Shown piece by piece: positions 1 to 13,032 of a stretch of 64,000 nt of DNA. The DNA is from Roseivivax sp. THAF197b (GTDB taxonomy: Bacteria > Pseudomonadota > Alphaproteobacteria > Rhodobacterales > Rhodobacteraceae), in NCBI RefSeq assembly GCF_009363255.1, contig NZ_CP045318.1, forward strand, positions 2,407,501 through 2,471,500. Direction: 5' to 3'. The notes below the pieces were generated by a model, which was not told the origin of the DNA, did no database searches, and saw only the letters and a list, made by a program, of their open reading frames with translations. The position numbers and the translations under genes were made by a program. Every line of letters begins with the position of its first letter. Position 1 is the first letter of the stretch.

Positions 1-93
1 AAACCAACATTGCCTGCCCTGCCCGCCTTTTTTCGTTGCGCCATAAACTAGACGTTAACCAGAAACCGAAAAAGCTGGATCTGTCGAATTTTC

Positions 94-122
94 TTGAAAT
101 GTTCTCCTTTTGACCCCATAAA
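94..122 (+). promoter_or_regulatory. recA promoter
   Basis: A TTGAAA -35 element at 94-99 and a CATAAA -10 element at 117-122 are separated by 17 bp. Transcription would start near 129-131, directly at the LexA box, as expected for a repressed SOS promoter. The assignment rests on motif match and position only. Confidence 0.6.
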
Positions 123-127
123 AAACG

Positions 128-142
128 GAACAAGAGGTGAAC
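128..142 (+). promoter_or_regulatory. LexA (SOS) box of recA
   Basis: GAAC, seven bases, GAAC: the direct-repeat LexA operator known from alphaproteobacteria (equivalent to GTTC-N7-GTTC on the other strand). It overlaps the expected transcription start, 55 bp before the recA start codon. It serves as an internal positive control for the second box at 14267-14281. Confidence 0.85.
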
Positions 143-197
143 GACGCAGTCATTGCCGCGCCCCTGCGGGTGTGGAATAAGGACCGAAAGGCACAAT

Positions 198-1262
<1,065 letters not shown>

Positions 1263-1309
1263 CGCCCCCACCCGGCACAACAGCTCCTCAAGCCCTTGCG
1301 GGCTTTCCT

Positions 1310-1342
1310 CGCCCCGGCCACAGCGCCGGGGCGTTTCGTTTT
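1310..1342 (+). terminator. Rho-independent terminator after recA
   Basis: A perfect 9-bp stem, CGCCCCGGC / GCCGGGGCG, with a 6-nt loop is followed by TTTCGTTTT. A weaker hairpin (AGCCC-TTGC-GGGCT) lies just before it. It separates recA from alaS, so alaS probably has its own promoter. Confidence 0.85.
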
Positions 1343-1427
1343 GCGCCCTGCCCTTGTGGACACCCGCCCCCCCCGGCGATACATCTCGGCGCAACCTTTT
1401 GACCCCCGGATCACGGATGCCTGCCCG

Positions 1428-4088
<2,661 letters not shown>

Positions 4089-4089
4089 G

Positions 4090-4398
4090 ATGCCCGCACT
4101 CTGGATCGCCCATGTGCATGTGACGGATGCCGACGCCTACGGCCAATACGCCAAGCTGGCAGGCCCGGCCATCGCCGCCCATGGCGGTGAGTTCATGGCC
4201 CGCGGCGGCGCCTATATCGTGCTCGAAGGCAACAAGACCGCAGACGGTCAGGACCGCGAGCGCCATGTGGTGGCGCGTTTCCCGTCGCTCGAGGCGGCGG
4301 AGGCCTGCTACCGGTCGGACGCCTACCAGGAAGCGCTGAGCCACGCGAAGGGCGCCTCCGACCGCGACCTGATCCTTGTGGAATTGCCCGAAGCCTAG
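4090..4398 (+). CDS. DUF1330 family protein
   Basis: A 102-aa protein of the dimeric alpha/beta-barrel type: an N-terminal strand (ALWIAHVHVTD), DADAYGQYAKLAGPAIAAHGG, then ARFPSLEAAEACYRSDAYQEAL, the usual DUF1330 pattern. No biochemical role is established for the family. The start codon is one base after the alaS stop, so the two are probably co-transcribed and translationally coupled. Confidence 0.85.
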   Translation: MPALWIAHVHVTDADAYGQYAKLAGPAIAAHGGEFMARGGAYIVLEGNKTADGQDRERHVVARFPSLEAAEACYRSDAYQEALSHAKGASDRDLILVELPEA

Positions 4399-4438
4399 AG
4401 GATAGGGCCGCCAGCCTCGCGGCATCCGCGCGCCCGCC

Positions 4439-5110
4439 TCAAGGGGTTTCATGATCGAACAGGATCGTGCCTGACATGATCCCCTGCCGCCAAGCGCAGA
4501 TATCGTCGCGCTGCTGCAGATGCCGCCAGGCAGCGCTTGCGAACCGGTCGGGCGCCATCATCACGATGAACGGATTTATCATGTCGCGCGGCACGTGCTT
4601 GTCCGCGCCCTCGGCGGCCATGATCGGCGCGCGATCTTCCGGCGTCAGACTTTCGATCTGGTAGCTGTAGGCCATGTATTCCGCCGTCGCCATGCAGCTC
4701 GGGAACGGGCATTCGACCTGATCGTAAAGCGCGTGGGTCAGTTCATGCACCACGACGCTGTCGAAAAACCGCTCGGGCGGCACATGGGCAAAGACGCTTT
4801 CATCGCGCAGCGCCTCCCCCATCGCATCGGGCGTCAGAAGCTCGATCCGCGCCTCGCCGCAATGGAACACGCCGAAACAGGACGGCTCGATCCGGTCCGT
4901 GACGGTGATGACCACCGGCCCGGACAGCGACAGATCGCAGGCTTCGTAGAGCGACAGCGCCGCATCCGCCGCATTGCAAATCCGGGCGGCCAGAGGGGGC
5001 GGCACGTCGACAGTTGCGACGACGCCATTGTCGCAACGCTGCGCCTCTGCTGCGGCGACGCTTGCACAGAGCAGCACAGGCATTCCAACGATGCGAAGAC
5101 ACGCCCCCAT
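4439..5110 (-). CDS. Exported HExxH putative metallopeptidase-like protein
   Basis: 223 aa, with a signal peptide at residues 1-23 (hydrophobic core, AAEAQ cleavage region), so probably periplasmic. A zinc-peptidase-type HELTH motif (VVVHELTHALYDQ) lies near residue 120, followed by a possible third ligand (Glu in TAEYMAYSYQIES). Seven or so cysteines suggest disulfides. It resembles small Rhodobacterales proteins of a DUF66xx-type family, but I cannot fix the family number. Peptidase activity is inferred from the motif alone. It runs convergently towards the DUF1330 gene. Confidence 0.75.
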   Translation of the reverse strand: MGACLRIVGMPVLLCASVAAAEAQRCDNGVVATVDVPPPLAARICNAADAALSLYEACDLSLSGPVVITVTDRIEPSCFGVFHCGEARIELLTPDAMGEALRDESVFAHVPPERFFDSVVVHELTHALYDQVECPFPSCMATAEYMAYSYQIESLTPEDRAPIMAAEGADKHVPRDMINPFIVMMAPDRFASAAWRHLQQRDDICAWRQGIMSGTILFDHETP

Positions 5111-5178
5111 CGGACAAGCTTAGAGGCGGACGCGCCGAACGCAAAGCCCGGCGCATCCCGCGCGCATCAAGTCGCCGA

Positions 5179-6996
5179 TCAGGACGTGCGCGACTGGCGC
5201 TTGCGCTCATGCGGATCGAGGAAGCGCTTGCGCAGACGCACGGCGTTCGGCGTCACCTCGACGAGTTCGTCATCGTTGATATAGGCGATGGCCTCTTCGA
5301 GGTTCAGGATCACGGGCGGGGTCAGACGCACCGCATCATCCGTACCCGACGCGCGCACGTTCGTGAGCTTCTTGCCCTTGAGCGGGTTCACCTCGAGGTC
5401 GTTCTCGCGGCTATGCTCGCCGATGATCATGCCCTCATAGACCTTGGCCTGCGCGCCGATGAACATCTTGCCGCGCTCCTCGAGGTTCCACAGCGCATAG
5501 GCCACTGCCTCGCCGTTCTCCATCGAGATCAGAACACCCGCGCGCCGACCCGGGATCGGGCCCTTGTGGGGCGTCCAGCCATGGAAGACGCGGTTCAGAA
5601 CGCCGGTGCCACGCGTATCGGTCAGGAATTCGCCGTGATAGCCGATCAGGCCGCGCGAGGGCACATGCGCCACGATGCGGGTCTTGCCGGCCCCAGCGGG
5701 CTTCATCTCCACGAGCTCGCCCTTGCGCGCGCCGGTGAGCTTCTCGATCACCGCACCGGAATAATCGTCGTCGACGTCGATCGTGGCTTCCTCGACCGGC
5801 TCCTCGAGGCCGTTCTCGCCGTCGCGCATGATCACCTGCGGGCGCGAGATCGACAGCTCGAACCCTTCGCGGCGCATGTTCTCGATCAGAACGCCCATCT
5901 GCAATTCGCCGCGGCCAGACACCTCGAAGGCCTCGCCGCCGGGCGTGTCCTTGATCTTGATGGCGACGTTGGACTCGGCCTCTTTCATCAGGCGTTCGCG
6001 AATGACACGCGACTGCACCTTCTTGCCGTCGCGGCCCGCCAGCGGGCTGTCATTGATGCCGAAGGTCACGGTGATGGTCGGCGGATCGATGGGTTGCGCA
6101 TCGAGCGGCTCGTCCACCGCAAGCGCGCAGATCGTGTCCGACACGGTGGCCTTCGACATGCCCGCGATGGAGACGATGTCGCCCGCGACCGCTTCCTCGA
6201 TGTCCTGCTGGCCGAGACCCCGGAAGGCCTGGATCTTGGTGACGCGGAACTGCTCGATCTTCTGACCGACGCGGCTGAGCGCCTGCACCGTCGCACCGAC
6301 CTTCAGCTTGCCCGTCTCCACCCGGCCCGTCAGGATCCGTCCCACGAAAGCATCGGCGCCGAGCGTGGTCGCCAGCATGCGGAAGTCCTCGTCCTGGCGC
6401 TTCTGCTGCTTGGGGCGCGGCACGTGGTTCACGATCAGCTGGAACAGCGCCGTGAGGTCCTTGCGCGGGCCATCAAGCTCCGCATCGGCCCAGCCGGACC
6501 GACCCGAGGCGTAGAGATGCGGGAAATCGAGCTGATCGTCATTGGCACCGAGGCTTGCGAAGAGATCGAACACCTCATCGAGCGCGCGGTCGGGCTCGGC
6601 GTCGGGCTTGTCGACCTTGTTCAGCACCACGATGGGACGCAGGCCGAGCGCCAGCGCCTTGGAGGTCACGAATTTCGTCTGCGGCATCGGACCTTCGGCG
6701 GCATCGACCAAGAGGACAACACCGTCCACCATCGACAGGATGCGCTCCACCTCGCCGCCGAAATCGGCGTGTCCGGGCGTGTCCACGATGTTGATGCGGC
6801 TGTCCTTCCACTCGACCGAGGTGGCCTTGGCGAGGATGGTGATGCCGCGTTCGCGTTCGAGGTCGTTGCTATCCATCGCCCGCTCGGCCACCTGCTGATT
6901 TTCGCGGAAAGCGCCGGATTGCTTGAGAAGCTCGTCCACCAGGGTTGTCTTGCCGTGGTCCACGTGAGCGATGATTGCGACGTTGCGCAGGTCCAT
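5179..6996 (-). CDS. typA: Translational GTPase TypA/BipA
   Basis: A ribosome-associated GTPase of the EF-G family involved in stress and low-temperature growth and in ribosome assembly. 605 aa, the usual length. G1 motif AHVDHGKTT at residues 9-17, switch region [15 protein letters not shown] and NKVDKPDA are all present, followed by EF-G-like domains and the C-terminal TypA domain ending in a basic tail. The start [12 protein letters not shown] at 6996 is chosen; the open frame extends 54 codons upstream without family similarity. Monocistronic as far as can be seen. Confidence 0.97.
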   Translation of the reverse strand: MDLRNVAIIAHVDHGKTTLVDELLKQSGAFRENQQVAERAMDSNDLERERGITILAKATSVEWKDSRINIVDTPGHADFGGEVERILSMVDGVVLLVDAAEGPMPQTKFVTSKALALGLRPIVVLNKVDKPDAEPDRALDEVFDLFASLGANDDQLDFPHLYASGRSGWADAELDGPRKDLTALFQLIVNHVPRPKQQKRQDEDFRMLATTLGADAFVGRILTGRVETGKLKVGATVQALSRVGQKIEQFRVTKIQAFRGLGQQDIEEAVAGDIVSIAGMSKATVSDTICALAVDEPLDAQPIDPPTITVTFGINDSPLAGRDGKKVQSRVIRERLMKEAESNVAIKIKDTPGGEAFEVSGRGELQMGVLIENMRREGFELSISRPQVIMRDGENGLEEPVEEATIDVDDDYSGAVIEKLTGARKGELVEMKPAGAGKTRIVAHVPSRGLIGYHGEFLTDTRGTGVLNRVFHGWTPHKGPIPGRRAGVLISMENGEAVAYALWNLEERGKMFIGAQAKVYEGMIIGEHSRENDLEVNPLKGKKLTNVRASGTDDAVRLTPPVILNLEEAIAYINDDELVEVTPNAVRLRKRFLDPHERKRQSRTS

Positions 6997-7189
6997 GTCG
7001 GGTATCCAATATCTCGAGAGTTGCGCGCGACCTATAGCGGGGACCGGGAAAAGGCCAGCAGTTTTCGTTTGGGCGTGTCCGCGCGTGACTTTGGGACCGG
7101 AACCACGGCTGGCGCTCTCGTCGCAGCCGCGAGGGATTGCATGGCCGAAGTGCGGCAACTGTGATCAAGGCCACATGCTCCACGCTCGC

Positions 7190-7354
7190 GCGCCTGTTCT
7201 GGGGGATGGCGCTGCTACGTTGAAACGCAAGCGCTTTATCCCAGCCACGCCCCTCTACAGGTCGAACGCAAGCGCTGGTGTCACCAAAGCGCCAGCCCGC
7301 CGGGCCGGGCAGGCGCTCGAGCGCGGCGGCTGCAAGCAGCCTTGTTCCGCGCTC
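7190..7354 (+). repeat. Intergenic repeat, copy 1
   Basis: Nearly the same sequence occurs at 14388-14550 in the same orientation. Shared blocks include GGATGGCGCTGC, GCGCTTTAT, ACGCCCCTC, AGCGCCAGCCC, GGGCAGGCGCT and GCGGCGGCTGCAAGCAGCCTTG-type sequence with a GGCTGC-AA-GCAGCC inverted repeat near the end. Only one indel is needed over the last 120 bp. Both copies sit between two leftward genes. The rest of the 517-bp gap between typA and dctM shows nothing else apart from the dctM terminator. Confidence 0.8.
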
Positions 7355-7462
7355 GGGGTAACTTCGCTCGGCTGGAGACAAGAAACCGTCACCCTCGGGC
7401 CTGTCCCGAGGATTCCCCCCAACACATGCCATGGCAAAAACCCCGTCCCCCCCCGACAAAGT

Positions 7463-7491
7463 AAAAAGGGGCGGCCCGAAGACCGCCCCTT
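7463..7491 (-). terminator. Rho-independent terminator of the TRAP operon
   Basis: On the minus strand the stem GGGGCGG / CCGCCCC with an 8-nt loop is followed by TTTTTAC. It lies 23 bp past the dctM stop codon. Confidence 0.85.
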
Positions 7492-7513
7492 CCCTGTGTC
7501 GCTCTGTCGGGCC

Positions 7514-8872
7514 CTATGGCCCGTAGACAATGTTGGGTAGCCATATCACCACTTGCGGGAACAGCATGCAGATCACCAGACCGACGATCTGAAGCGCCAG
7601 GAAGGGCAGTGCGGCCTTGAAGATGTCCGTCATCGGGATCTCCGGCGGTGCCACGCCCCGCAGGTAGAAGAGCGCGTAGCCGAAGGGCGGCGACAGGAAG
7701 CTCATCTGCATGTTCACAAGGTAAAGAACCCCGAACCACAGCACCAGATCGTTGGGATCGTCGAGCCCGAAGGCCGCAGCCCCCAGCGCCTTCACGATCG
7801 GCACGAAGATCGGCACGCAGAGCAGAAGGATGCCCACCCAGTCGAGGAACATGCCCAGGACCACCAGCAGCACCTGCATCAGGATCACGATGCCCCAGGG
7901 GCCAAGACCCGTCGCGGCCAGGCTGTCCTGCACGAATTGCTGACCGCCTTCGAGCACGTAGAGGCCCACGAAGATCGTCGCGCCGAACATGATCCAGATC
8001 ACCATGGCCGAGGCCTTCAGCGTCGTCAGCGACGCCTCGCGCACCGTCTGCCAGTCAAGCTTGCGGTGAATGGCCGCCACGATGAAGGCGCCGAACGTGC
8101 CGATGCCCGCCGCTTCCACGGGCGTGGCCACGCCCGAGAAGATGACGCCCAGCACCAGCGCGATCAGCACGATGGGCGCGGACATGTTGCCCAGCAGCTT
8201 GATTTTCTCGGCCGTCGAGATGCGCTCCTCGACCGGGATCGGCGGGCCGACTTGCGGGTTGATGAAGCTGCGCACCAGCACGTAGACGATGTACATGCCC
8301 GACAGCAGAAGGCCCGGAATGACCGCGCCGATGAAGAGCTCACCCACCGATTGCTCGGCCACCACCGCGTAGATGATGGCGAGGATCGAGGGCGGGATCA
8401 GGATGCCCAGCGTGCCGCCTGCCATGATCGAACCCATGGCGATCTTCGGATCATAGCCGCGGTTGAGCATCGCCGGCAGCGCGATGATGCCCATGGTCAC
8501 GACCGCAGCCCCGATCACGCCCACCATGGCCGCAAGGACCGTGGAGGCGAGGATCGTCGCGGCCGCGAGGCCACCCTTCACGCCGCCCAGGACCTTGTAG
8601 ATCACGTCGAACATGTCGTTGATGATCCCCGCCCTTTCGAGCATCGCGGCCATGAATATGAAGAGTGGAATGGCCGAGAGCTGATAGTTCGTCATCAGCG
8701 GGAAGATACGTGACGGCACGATGTTGAGGGCGCGCTCGTCGCCCAGGATGAAGAGGAACACGCAAGCCAGGCCACCGGTGACGAAGGCCAAAGGCAGGCC
8801 CGCCATCAGAAGCACCAGAAGCGTGCCGAACATGATCAGGGTGAGCCACCCGATACCGATCTCAAGTCCCAT
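7514..8872 (-). CDS. dctM: TRAP transporter large permease (DctM)
   Basis: The 12-helix membrane subunit that drives Na+-coupled uptake of an organic acid. 452 aa, the normal length. Hydrophobic helices run along the whole chain, and the family pattern GGTLGILIPPSI is present near residue 155, with the WVGILLLCVPIFVPI region late in the protein. It is the last gene of a dctP-dctQ-dctM operon; its ATG is 3 bp after the dctQ stop. Substrate not predictable from this subunit. Confidence 0.95.
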   Translation of the reverse strand: MGLEIGIGWLTLIMFGTLLVLLMAGLPLAFVTGGLACVFLFILGDERALNIVPSRIFPLMTNYQLSAIPLFIFMAAMLERAGIINDMFDVIYKVLGGVKGGLAAATILASTVLAAMVGVIGAAVVTMGIIALPAMLNRGYDPKIAMGSIMAGGTLGILIPPSILAIIYAVVAEQSVGELFIGAVIPGLLLSGMYIVYVLVRSFINPQVGPPIPVEERISTAEKIKLLGNMSAPIVLIALVLGVIFSGVATPVEAAGIGTFGAFIVAAIHRKLDWQTVREASLTTLKASAMVIWIMFGATIFVGLYVLEGGQQFVQDSLAATGLGPWGIVILMQVLLVVLGMFLDWVGILLLCVPIFVPIVKALGAAAFGLDDPNDLVLWFGVLYLVNMQMSFLSPPFGYALFYLRGVAPPEIPMTDIFKAALPFLALQIVGLVICMLFPQVVIWLPNIVYGP

Positions 8873-8875
8873 GGA

Positions 8876-10189
8876 TCAGGCCTCCCCCCGCATTGCGATC
8901 TGGATGTCTTTCATCAGCTTCGACACCCCCTGCAGAACGAGCAGCAATGCTCCGATCACCATCACCCATTTCATGGGCCACAAAGGCACCTCCCATTCGT
9001 TGAAGGAAATCTCGCCCCAGCGGATATTGCTGTCCGTCCATTGGGCCATGTTCCAGTTGGCCAGCATCTCGCCCGTGGGGATCTCCCCGCGCGCCCACTG
9101 GCTGATAAGTCCGTTGCCCGAGGGCACGGCGATTGCATCCATCGCGAAGATCCAGCTTGTGGCCAGAAGCGTGAAGGCGAAGATGAAGAAGAAGATCGAG
9201 GTCGCGATATCGACCCAGGCTTTCTTCTTCTTGGGCAGCGGCGCGTAGAAGATATCGACGCGCACATGCTGCTCGGTCAGCATCGCGTAGCTGCCCGCGA
9301 TGAGGTATTGCATCCCGAACATCAGATACATCGCCTCATGCGCCCAGTTGGTGGGGCTGCCGAAGACGTAGCGCGAGATCACCTCGAAATAATAGACGAA
9401 GACGGCGATCACGGCCCAATAGGCGGTGAATTCGCCCGCGAACAGACACAGCCGGTCGATCCAGTTCTTGGCGAAGCGGCTGTCCTCCTCCATCACGCCG
9501 ATGCCCGCCTCGCGCAGTTTGCGGTCGTTTTCGGTCTCGACCTCCACGGGCAGGTTCGCATTGGCGCGGCGCACCAGCATGGGCAGCAGAAGCGCGTCGA
9601 TCGCCATCATCGCCAGCAGCAGATAAAGCGCATTGCGTCCGACCGTGTTGTCCCAGAAGACCCGGTTCGCGCGGGCTTCCTCCAGCGGGGCGGACAGCTC
9701 CGTAAGCGAGGCCTGGGCCTCATCGAGTCGTTCCTGCCCCTGCTCGATCGTGCGCTCGGCGCGCTCGACCCGGCGCTCTGCGGCGCGCTGCTGGAAGGAT
9801 CCTTCCTCGGCCTCGGCCAAGTCAGTGCGCAGCCCGGCGATATCTTCGCGCGCCTGCGTGACCCGCTCCTCTTCGCGCTCGATCACGCGCTGTGCGACCC
9901 GTTCCTCGTTGGCGAGGTTCGAGACCACGGTGCGCGCGGTCTGCTGCTGTCCGTTGGCATAGAGAATGACGATGAAGACCGGGATGAAGAGAAATCCCAA
10001 AAGGTTCTTCAGATAGAACCGGTGCAGGCCGAGCATGCCACCCGTCACGAGGATCATGTAACCCAGTGCGACGGAATACTGCTTGTGAACGACCTTCGGG
10101 CGCTTGGCCAGCGCCATGGCGATCAGCGGGAAGACGATCAGCCCCACCCAATAGAGCCAATGCGGAAGCGTGAAGCTTATGCTGGGCAT
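8876..10189 (-). CDS. dctQ: TRAP small permease with N-terminal TM2-like domain and coiled coil
   Basis: 437 aa, more than twice the usual DctQ length of about 160-200. Residues 10-75 look like a TM2 domain (two helices around LGLHRFYLKNLLG). Residues 95-175 are a charged Glu/Arg/Gln-rich segment predicted to be coiled coil. A helix follows near 188-210, and the DctQ membrane domain covers about 245-430 (FVYYFEVISRYVFGSPTNWAHE is the typical DctQ entry). The large spacer between DctQ helices is also longer than usual. There is no internal stop or frameshift, so this is a true fusion. It sits between dctP and dctM. Confidence 0.88.
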   Translation of the reverse strand: MPSISFTLPHWLYWVGLIVFPLIAMALAKRPKVVHKQYSVALGYMILVTGGMLGLHRFYLKNLLGFLFIPVFIVILYANGQQQTARTVVSNLANEERVAQRVIEREEERVTQAREDIAGLRTDLAEAEEGSFQQRAAERRVERAERTIEQGQERLDEAQASLTELSAPLEEARANRVFWDNTVGRNALYLLLAMMAIDALLLPMLVRRANANLPVEVETENDRKLREAGIGVMEEDSRFAKNWIDRLCLFAGEFTAYWAVIAVFVYYFEVISRYVFGSPTNWAHEAMYLMFGMQYLIAGSYAMLTEQHVRVDIFYAPLPKKKKAWVDIATSIFFFIFAFTLLATSWIFAMDAIAVPSGNGLISQWARGEIPTGEMLANWNMAQWTDSNIRWGEISFNEWEVPLWPMKWVMVIGALLLVLQGVSKLMKDIQIAMRGEA

Positions 10190-10224
10190 GTCCTGTCCCT
10201 TATTTCCTTATATGACATGAGCGA

Positions 10225-10251
10225 CCGCCCGACACGATCCGTGCCGGGCGG
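10225..10251 (-). promoter_or_regulatory. Intercistronic stem-loop between dctP and dctQ
   Basis: CCGCCCGACACG and CGTGCCGGGCGG pair over 12 bp (one G-U) around a 3-nt loop. It has no T tract. Such hairpins behind binding-protein genes often stabilise the upstream mRNA or reduce read-through, giving more binding protein than permease; here that is inference. Confidence 0.6.
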
Positions 10252-10273
10252 CCTAGATTACCGGCGAGCGGTT

Positions 10274-11371
10274 TCAGATATCGAGCGACAGACCGTCGGT
10301 CAGCGCCGGATCCACGTAGCCCAGCGAGCCGGACATCATGTAGTCGAGCTGGATCTTGAAGACCCGCGCCGCATTCGGATCGCGGTTGGCGTAGTCGAAC
10401 CAGATCGGCACGGCCACTTCGGTCATCAGTTCCACGTCGTCCTGGCTGAGGCGCGTGACCTCGGTGCCATCGGCCTCGAACTTGCCCCAGGCTTCCTGGT
10501 CGGCGGCCTGGATCGCGGCATGGTGCATGTCGGAGTAGACATGCGTCTCCATCTCGACGAATTGCTGCATCTGCGGCGAGAGCGCGTTCCACGCATCCAT
10601 GCCCACGGTGATGTCCATGATGTCGACCGGCTGGTAGAGCGACATGAAGCCCGGAGGGCCCATGACGATGTAGTCGGTGACCTGGCTGAAGCCGAGCGCG
10701 TAGTTCACCGCGGGGCCCACGTAATCGGCCACGTCGATCGTGCCCTTCTCGAGCGCCGGGAAGATCTCGGAGCCCGGCAGAACCGTGGTCTCGGCCCCGA
10801 TTTCGGTGAAGATTTCCGCGACCATGCCGCCCGGCAGGCGCATCTTGCGGCCCGCGAAGTCGTCGATGGAGCGGATCGGCACCTTCGAGTGAATGATGTT
10901 CGGGCCATGGTGGACGGGGCCCACGAACATCAGGCCCTGCTCGGCGTAGAGCTCGCGCGCGATGTCGATGCCGCCGAGGCCGTAATAGAACACGTCGAAC
11001 TCGTGCGGGTTGCGCAGACCGAGCGGGATGGACGTCAGGAACGTCGCCGCCGGAATGATGCCCTGTCCGTAGATGGTGAAGGGGTTCACTGCGTCCAGAA
11101 CGCCGTTCTTCACCGCGTCGTAAAGCTGGAAGTCGCCAACGACGTCATTTGCACCGAAGGCCTGGAAGGCCAGCTCGCCGCCCGACTTTTCCTGGATCGA
11201 GGCGCACCAATCCTTGAAGATCTGAAGGCCTGCGCCGCCCGGCCAGGACGTCTGGATCTTCCAGGTGGTGCCGTTGGCCTGAGCACCTGCGATATGGGGC
11301 GCTGCAAGCGTGGCCGCACCGGCACCGGCCAGTGTGCGTAGCGCATGGCGCCGCGTTGTGAGCTTTTTCAT
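10274..11371 (-). CDS. dctP: TRAP transporter periplasmic substrate-binding protein (DctP)
   Basis: Captures the substrate in the periplasm and hands it to DctQM. 365 aa with a twin-arginine-type leader (TRRHALRTLAGAGAATLAAP) and cleavage near AGAQA. The mature part has the DctP fold; the HSKVPIRSIDDFAGRKMRLPGG segment carries the conserved Arg that binds the substrate carboxylate. It resembles the TakP-type branch that binds 2-oxo acids, but the ligand is a guess. A GGGAGGA ribosome site precedes the ATG. First gene of the operon, which reads leftward into dctQ and dctM. Confidence 0.93.
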   Translation of the reverse strand: MKKLTTRRHALRTLAGAGAATLAAPHIAGAQANGTTWKIQTSWPGGAGLQIFKDWCASIQEKSGGELAFQAFGANDVVGDFQLYDAVKNGVLDAVNPFTIYGQGIIPAATFLTSIPLGLRNPHEFDVFYYGLGGIDIARELYAEQGLMFVGPVHHGPNIIHSKVPIRSIDDFAGRKMRLPGGMVAEIFTEIGAETTVLPGSEIFPALEKGTIDVADYVGPAVNYALGFSQVTDYIVMGPPGFMSLYQPVDIMDITVGMDAWNALSPQMQQFVEMETHVYSDMHHAAIQAADQEAWGKFEADGTEVTRLSQDDVELMTEVAVPIWFDYANRDPNAARVFKIQLDYMMSGSLGYVDPALTDGLSLDI

Positions 11372-11547
11372 TGAGTCCTCCCTAGGTCACTCTTTCTTCT
11401 TGGAAAAAGCGCGCCCTGCCAACAGCTTGTTGCGTGTCATCCCCGATGATCGCCCTTCGCCGCACAGCAAATCGGACGCCTCCTCCTGGCGCGGAGGCTA
11501 GATTTCTGGGCGGTGAGGGCAAGCACTTTCGTCGCCGCAATGCGGCG

Positions 11548-13032
11548 TTACCGCTCACGTATCGTGGCGATCTGCGCGCCCGCCGCGCCAAGTGCACCCG
11601 CCTCTCCCATCTGGCGTGCGATGGTCAGATCACCGACCAGTTCCGCCTCCGCACGGGCGCGGGCGTCGGCATCGGGAAGGCGCAGGATGTAGGAGGGATG
11701 CCAGGTGATCAGAACCGGCGTGCCGTCCGTCAACGTCTCGATCCGGCCCCTGCGCCGGGTGAGGTGCCGCCCTTCGCCCGTCAGCGCCTCGGCAGCGGTG
11801 GCACCCATCGCGACGATCAGCTCGGGCCGCACGAGTTCGCGTTCGAGATCGAGCCACCAGCGACAGGCCTCGACCTCGCCCGCATCGGGACGCTGGTGGA
11901 TGCGCCGTTTGCCGCGCGCCTGGAATTTGAAATGCTTGACCGCGTTGGTGATGAACGCCGCCTGGCGGTCGAGCCCTGCGGCCCCTGCGGCCCGGTCGAA
12001 GACCTGCCCCGCAGGTCCCACGAAGGGCTGACCACGGAGATCTTCCTGATCGCCGGGCTGTTCGCCCACGATCATCACCCGCGCCTCCCGCGGCCCCTGC
12101 CCCGGCACGGCCTGCGTCGCGTGATGACACAAATCGCAGCGCGTGCAGCCGCGCACCTCCTCGGCCAAGGTGGCGACCGGGCCTTCGGGCGCGGGCTTTG
12201 CCAGCACCCGCGCCGCATGATCGGAGAGCGCTCGTGCCCGGCGGTCAGGCTCCAGCACCGGCATCGTCTCGGCCATGGCGCGCACGCGGGCCTCGGCCCC
12301 TTCGATAAGGCCCGGGATCAGCTCCGCCTCGGGCAGGTTCTTCCAGTATTTCTTGGGCATCTCGGCGCACATCGCCTTCACCATTACCCGCGCGGGATTG
12401 AAGATCGACGCGTAATAGGTGCGCCACAGATCCTCGGTCGCGTCTTCGGGTGGGCGTTCGGGCGCCTCCGTTTCCTCGTACCGCAATTTGCCATCCTCGA
12501 ACCGCGCGGTCAGGTCGGGTGTGGCGATCACCCAATCCATATCGCCGAAGCGTTTGGCAAAGAACGGCGCACCGCGTTCCAGGCAGGGATGCTCGGGCTC
12601 GAACCACGCGGCGAAGGCCCGGCGCGGCCCCTGCGCCTCCACCTCGCGGAAGCGCACGAAGGCGTGCATCTTGTGCACGTCGCGCCCGATGGCCTTGCCC
12701 TGCGCCAGCAGTTTCGCGACATCCGCATCGCTGCGGTCACCCCATTGCACCGCGCCTGCGCTGAGCCGCAGTACCGTGCGATAGGCTCTTGCGAAGCGTT
12801 CGGGATCGGTGTGGTAGAGCGCGCTTTCGATCCCGTCGATGGCGATTTTCGACAGGCGGATGTCCCGCGCCGTGCCCTCGGCCACGACCGGCGCGCCCGC
12901 GAAGAGATCCGGCGCCTGCCCGCCGCGCCGCCACAGCACCGCCTCGGGCGGGATACCGGCACGGGCAAGCCTGCGCGCCTCGGCCCGCCAGGCCGCGACC
13001 GTGCCGATCCGGGGCAGCACCACCTCGTACAT
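11548..13032 (-). CDS. udgX: DUF4130 domain fused to UdgX-type uracil-DNA glycosylase
   Basis: 494 aa in two parts. The N-terminal half is a DUF4130 (TIGR03915-type) domain of unknown role. The C-terminal half is a family-4-like uracil-DNA glycosylase with four Cys for an Fe-S cluster (CTRCDLC early) and GEQPGDQEDLRGQPFVGPAG. The loop KRRIHQRP near residues 374-381 is the UdgX signature; in studied UdgX its His forms a covalent bond with the deoxyribose after uracil excision. The start codon overlaps the stop of the upstream radical-SAM gene (ATGA), so the two proteins are made together. The pair is a recognised repair-associated module whose joint reaction is unknown. Confidence 0.92.
   Translation of the reverse strand: MYEVVLPRIGTVAAWRAEARRLARAGIPPEAVLWRRGGQAPDLFAGAPVVAEGTARDIRLSKIAIDGIESALYHTDPERFARAYRTVLRLSAGAVQWGDRSDADVAKLLAQGKAIGRDVHKMHAFVRFREVEAQGPRRAFAAWFEPEHPCLERGAPFFAKRFGDMDWVIATPDLTARFEDGKLRYEETEAPERPPEDATEDLWRTYYASIFNPARVMVKAMCAEMPKKYWKNLPEAELIPGLIEGAEARVRAMAETMPVLEPDRRARALSDHAARVLAKPAPEGPVATLAEEVRGCTRCDLCHHATQAVPGQGPREARVMIVGEQPGDQEDLRGQPFVGPAGQVFDRAAGAAGLDRQAAFITNAVKHFKFQARGKRRIHQRPDAGEVEACRWWLDLERELVRPELIVAMGATAAEALTGEGRHLTRRRGRIETLTDGTPVLITWHPSYILRLPDADARARAEAELVGDLTIARQMGEAGALGAAGAQIATIRER

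Noticed and set aside
1296..1427. N-terminal extension of alaS
   Set aside because: It would begin before the recA terminator hairpin and does not resemble the family; [11 protein letters not shown] is the normal start.
5014..7164. A 716-codon plus-strand frame opposite typA, and similar long frames at 9041-11341 and 28728-30350
   Set aside because: Each is the antisense shadow of a recognised gene and reads Arg/His/Asp-rich low-complexity text.
7190..7354. The repeated element as a small conserved protein gene
   Set aside because: The similarity is equally strong at all codon positions and both frames are open far beyond the element without a ribosome site; an intergenic DNA or RNA element is simpler.
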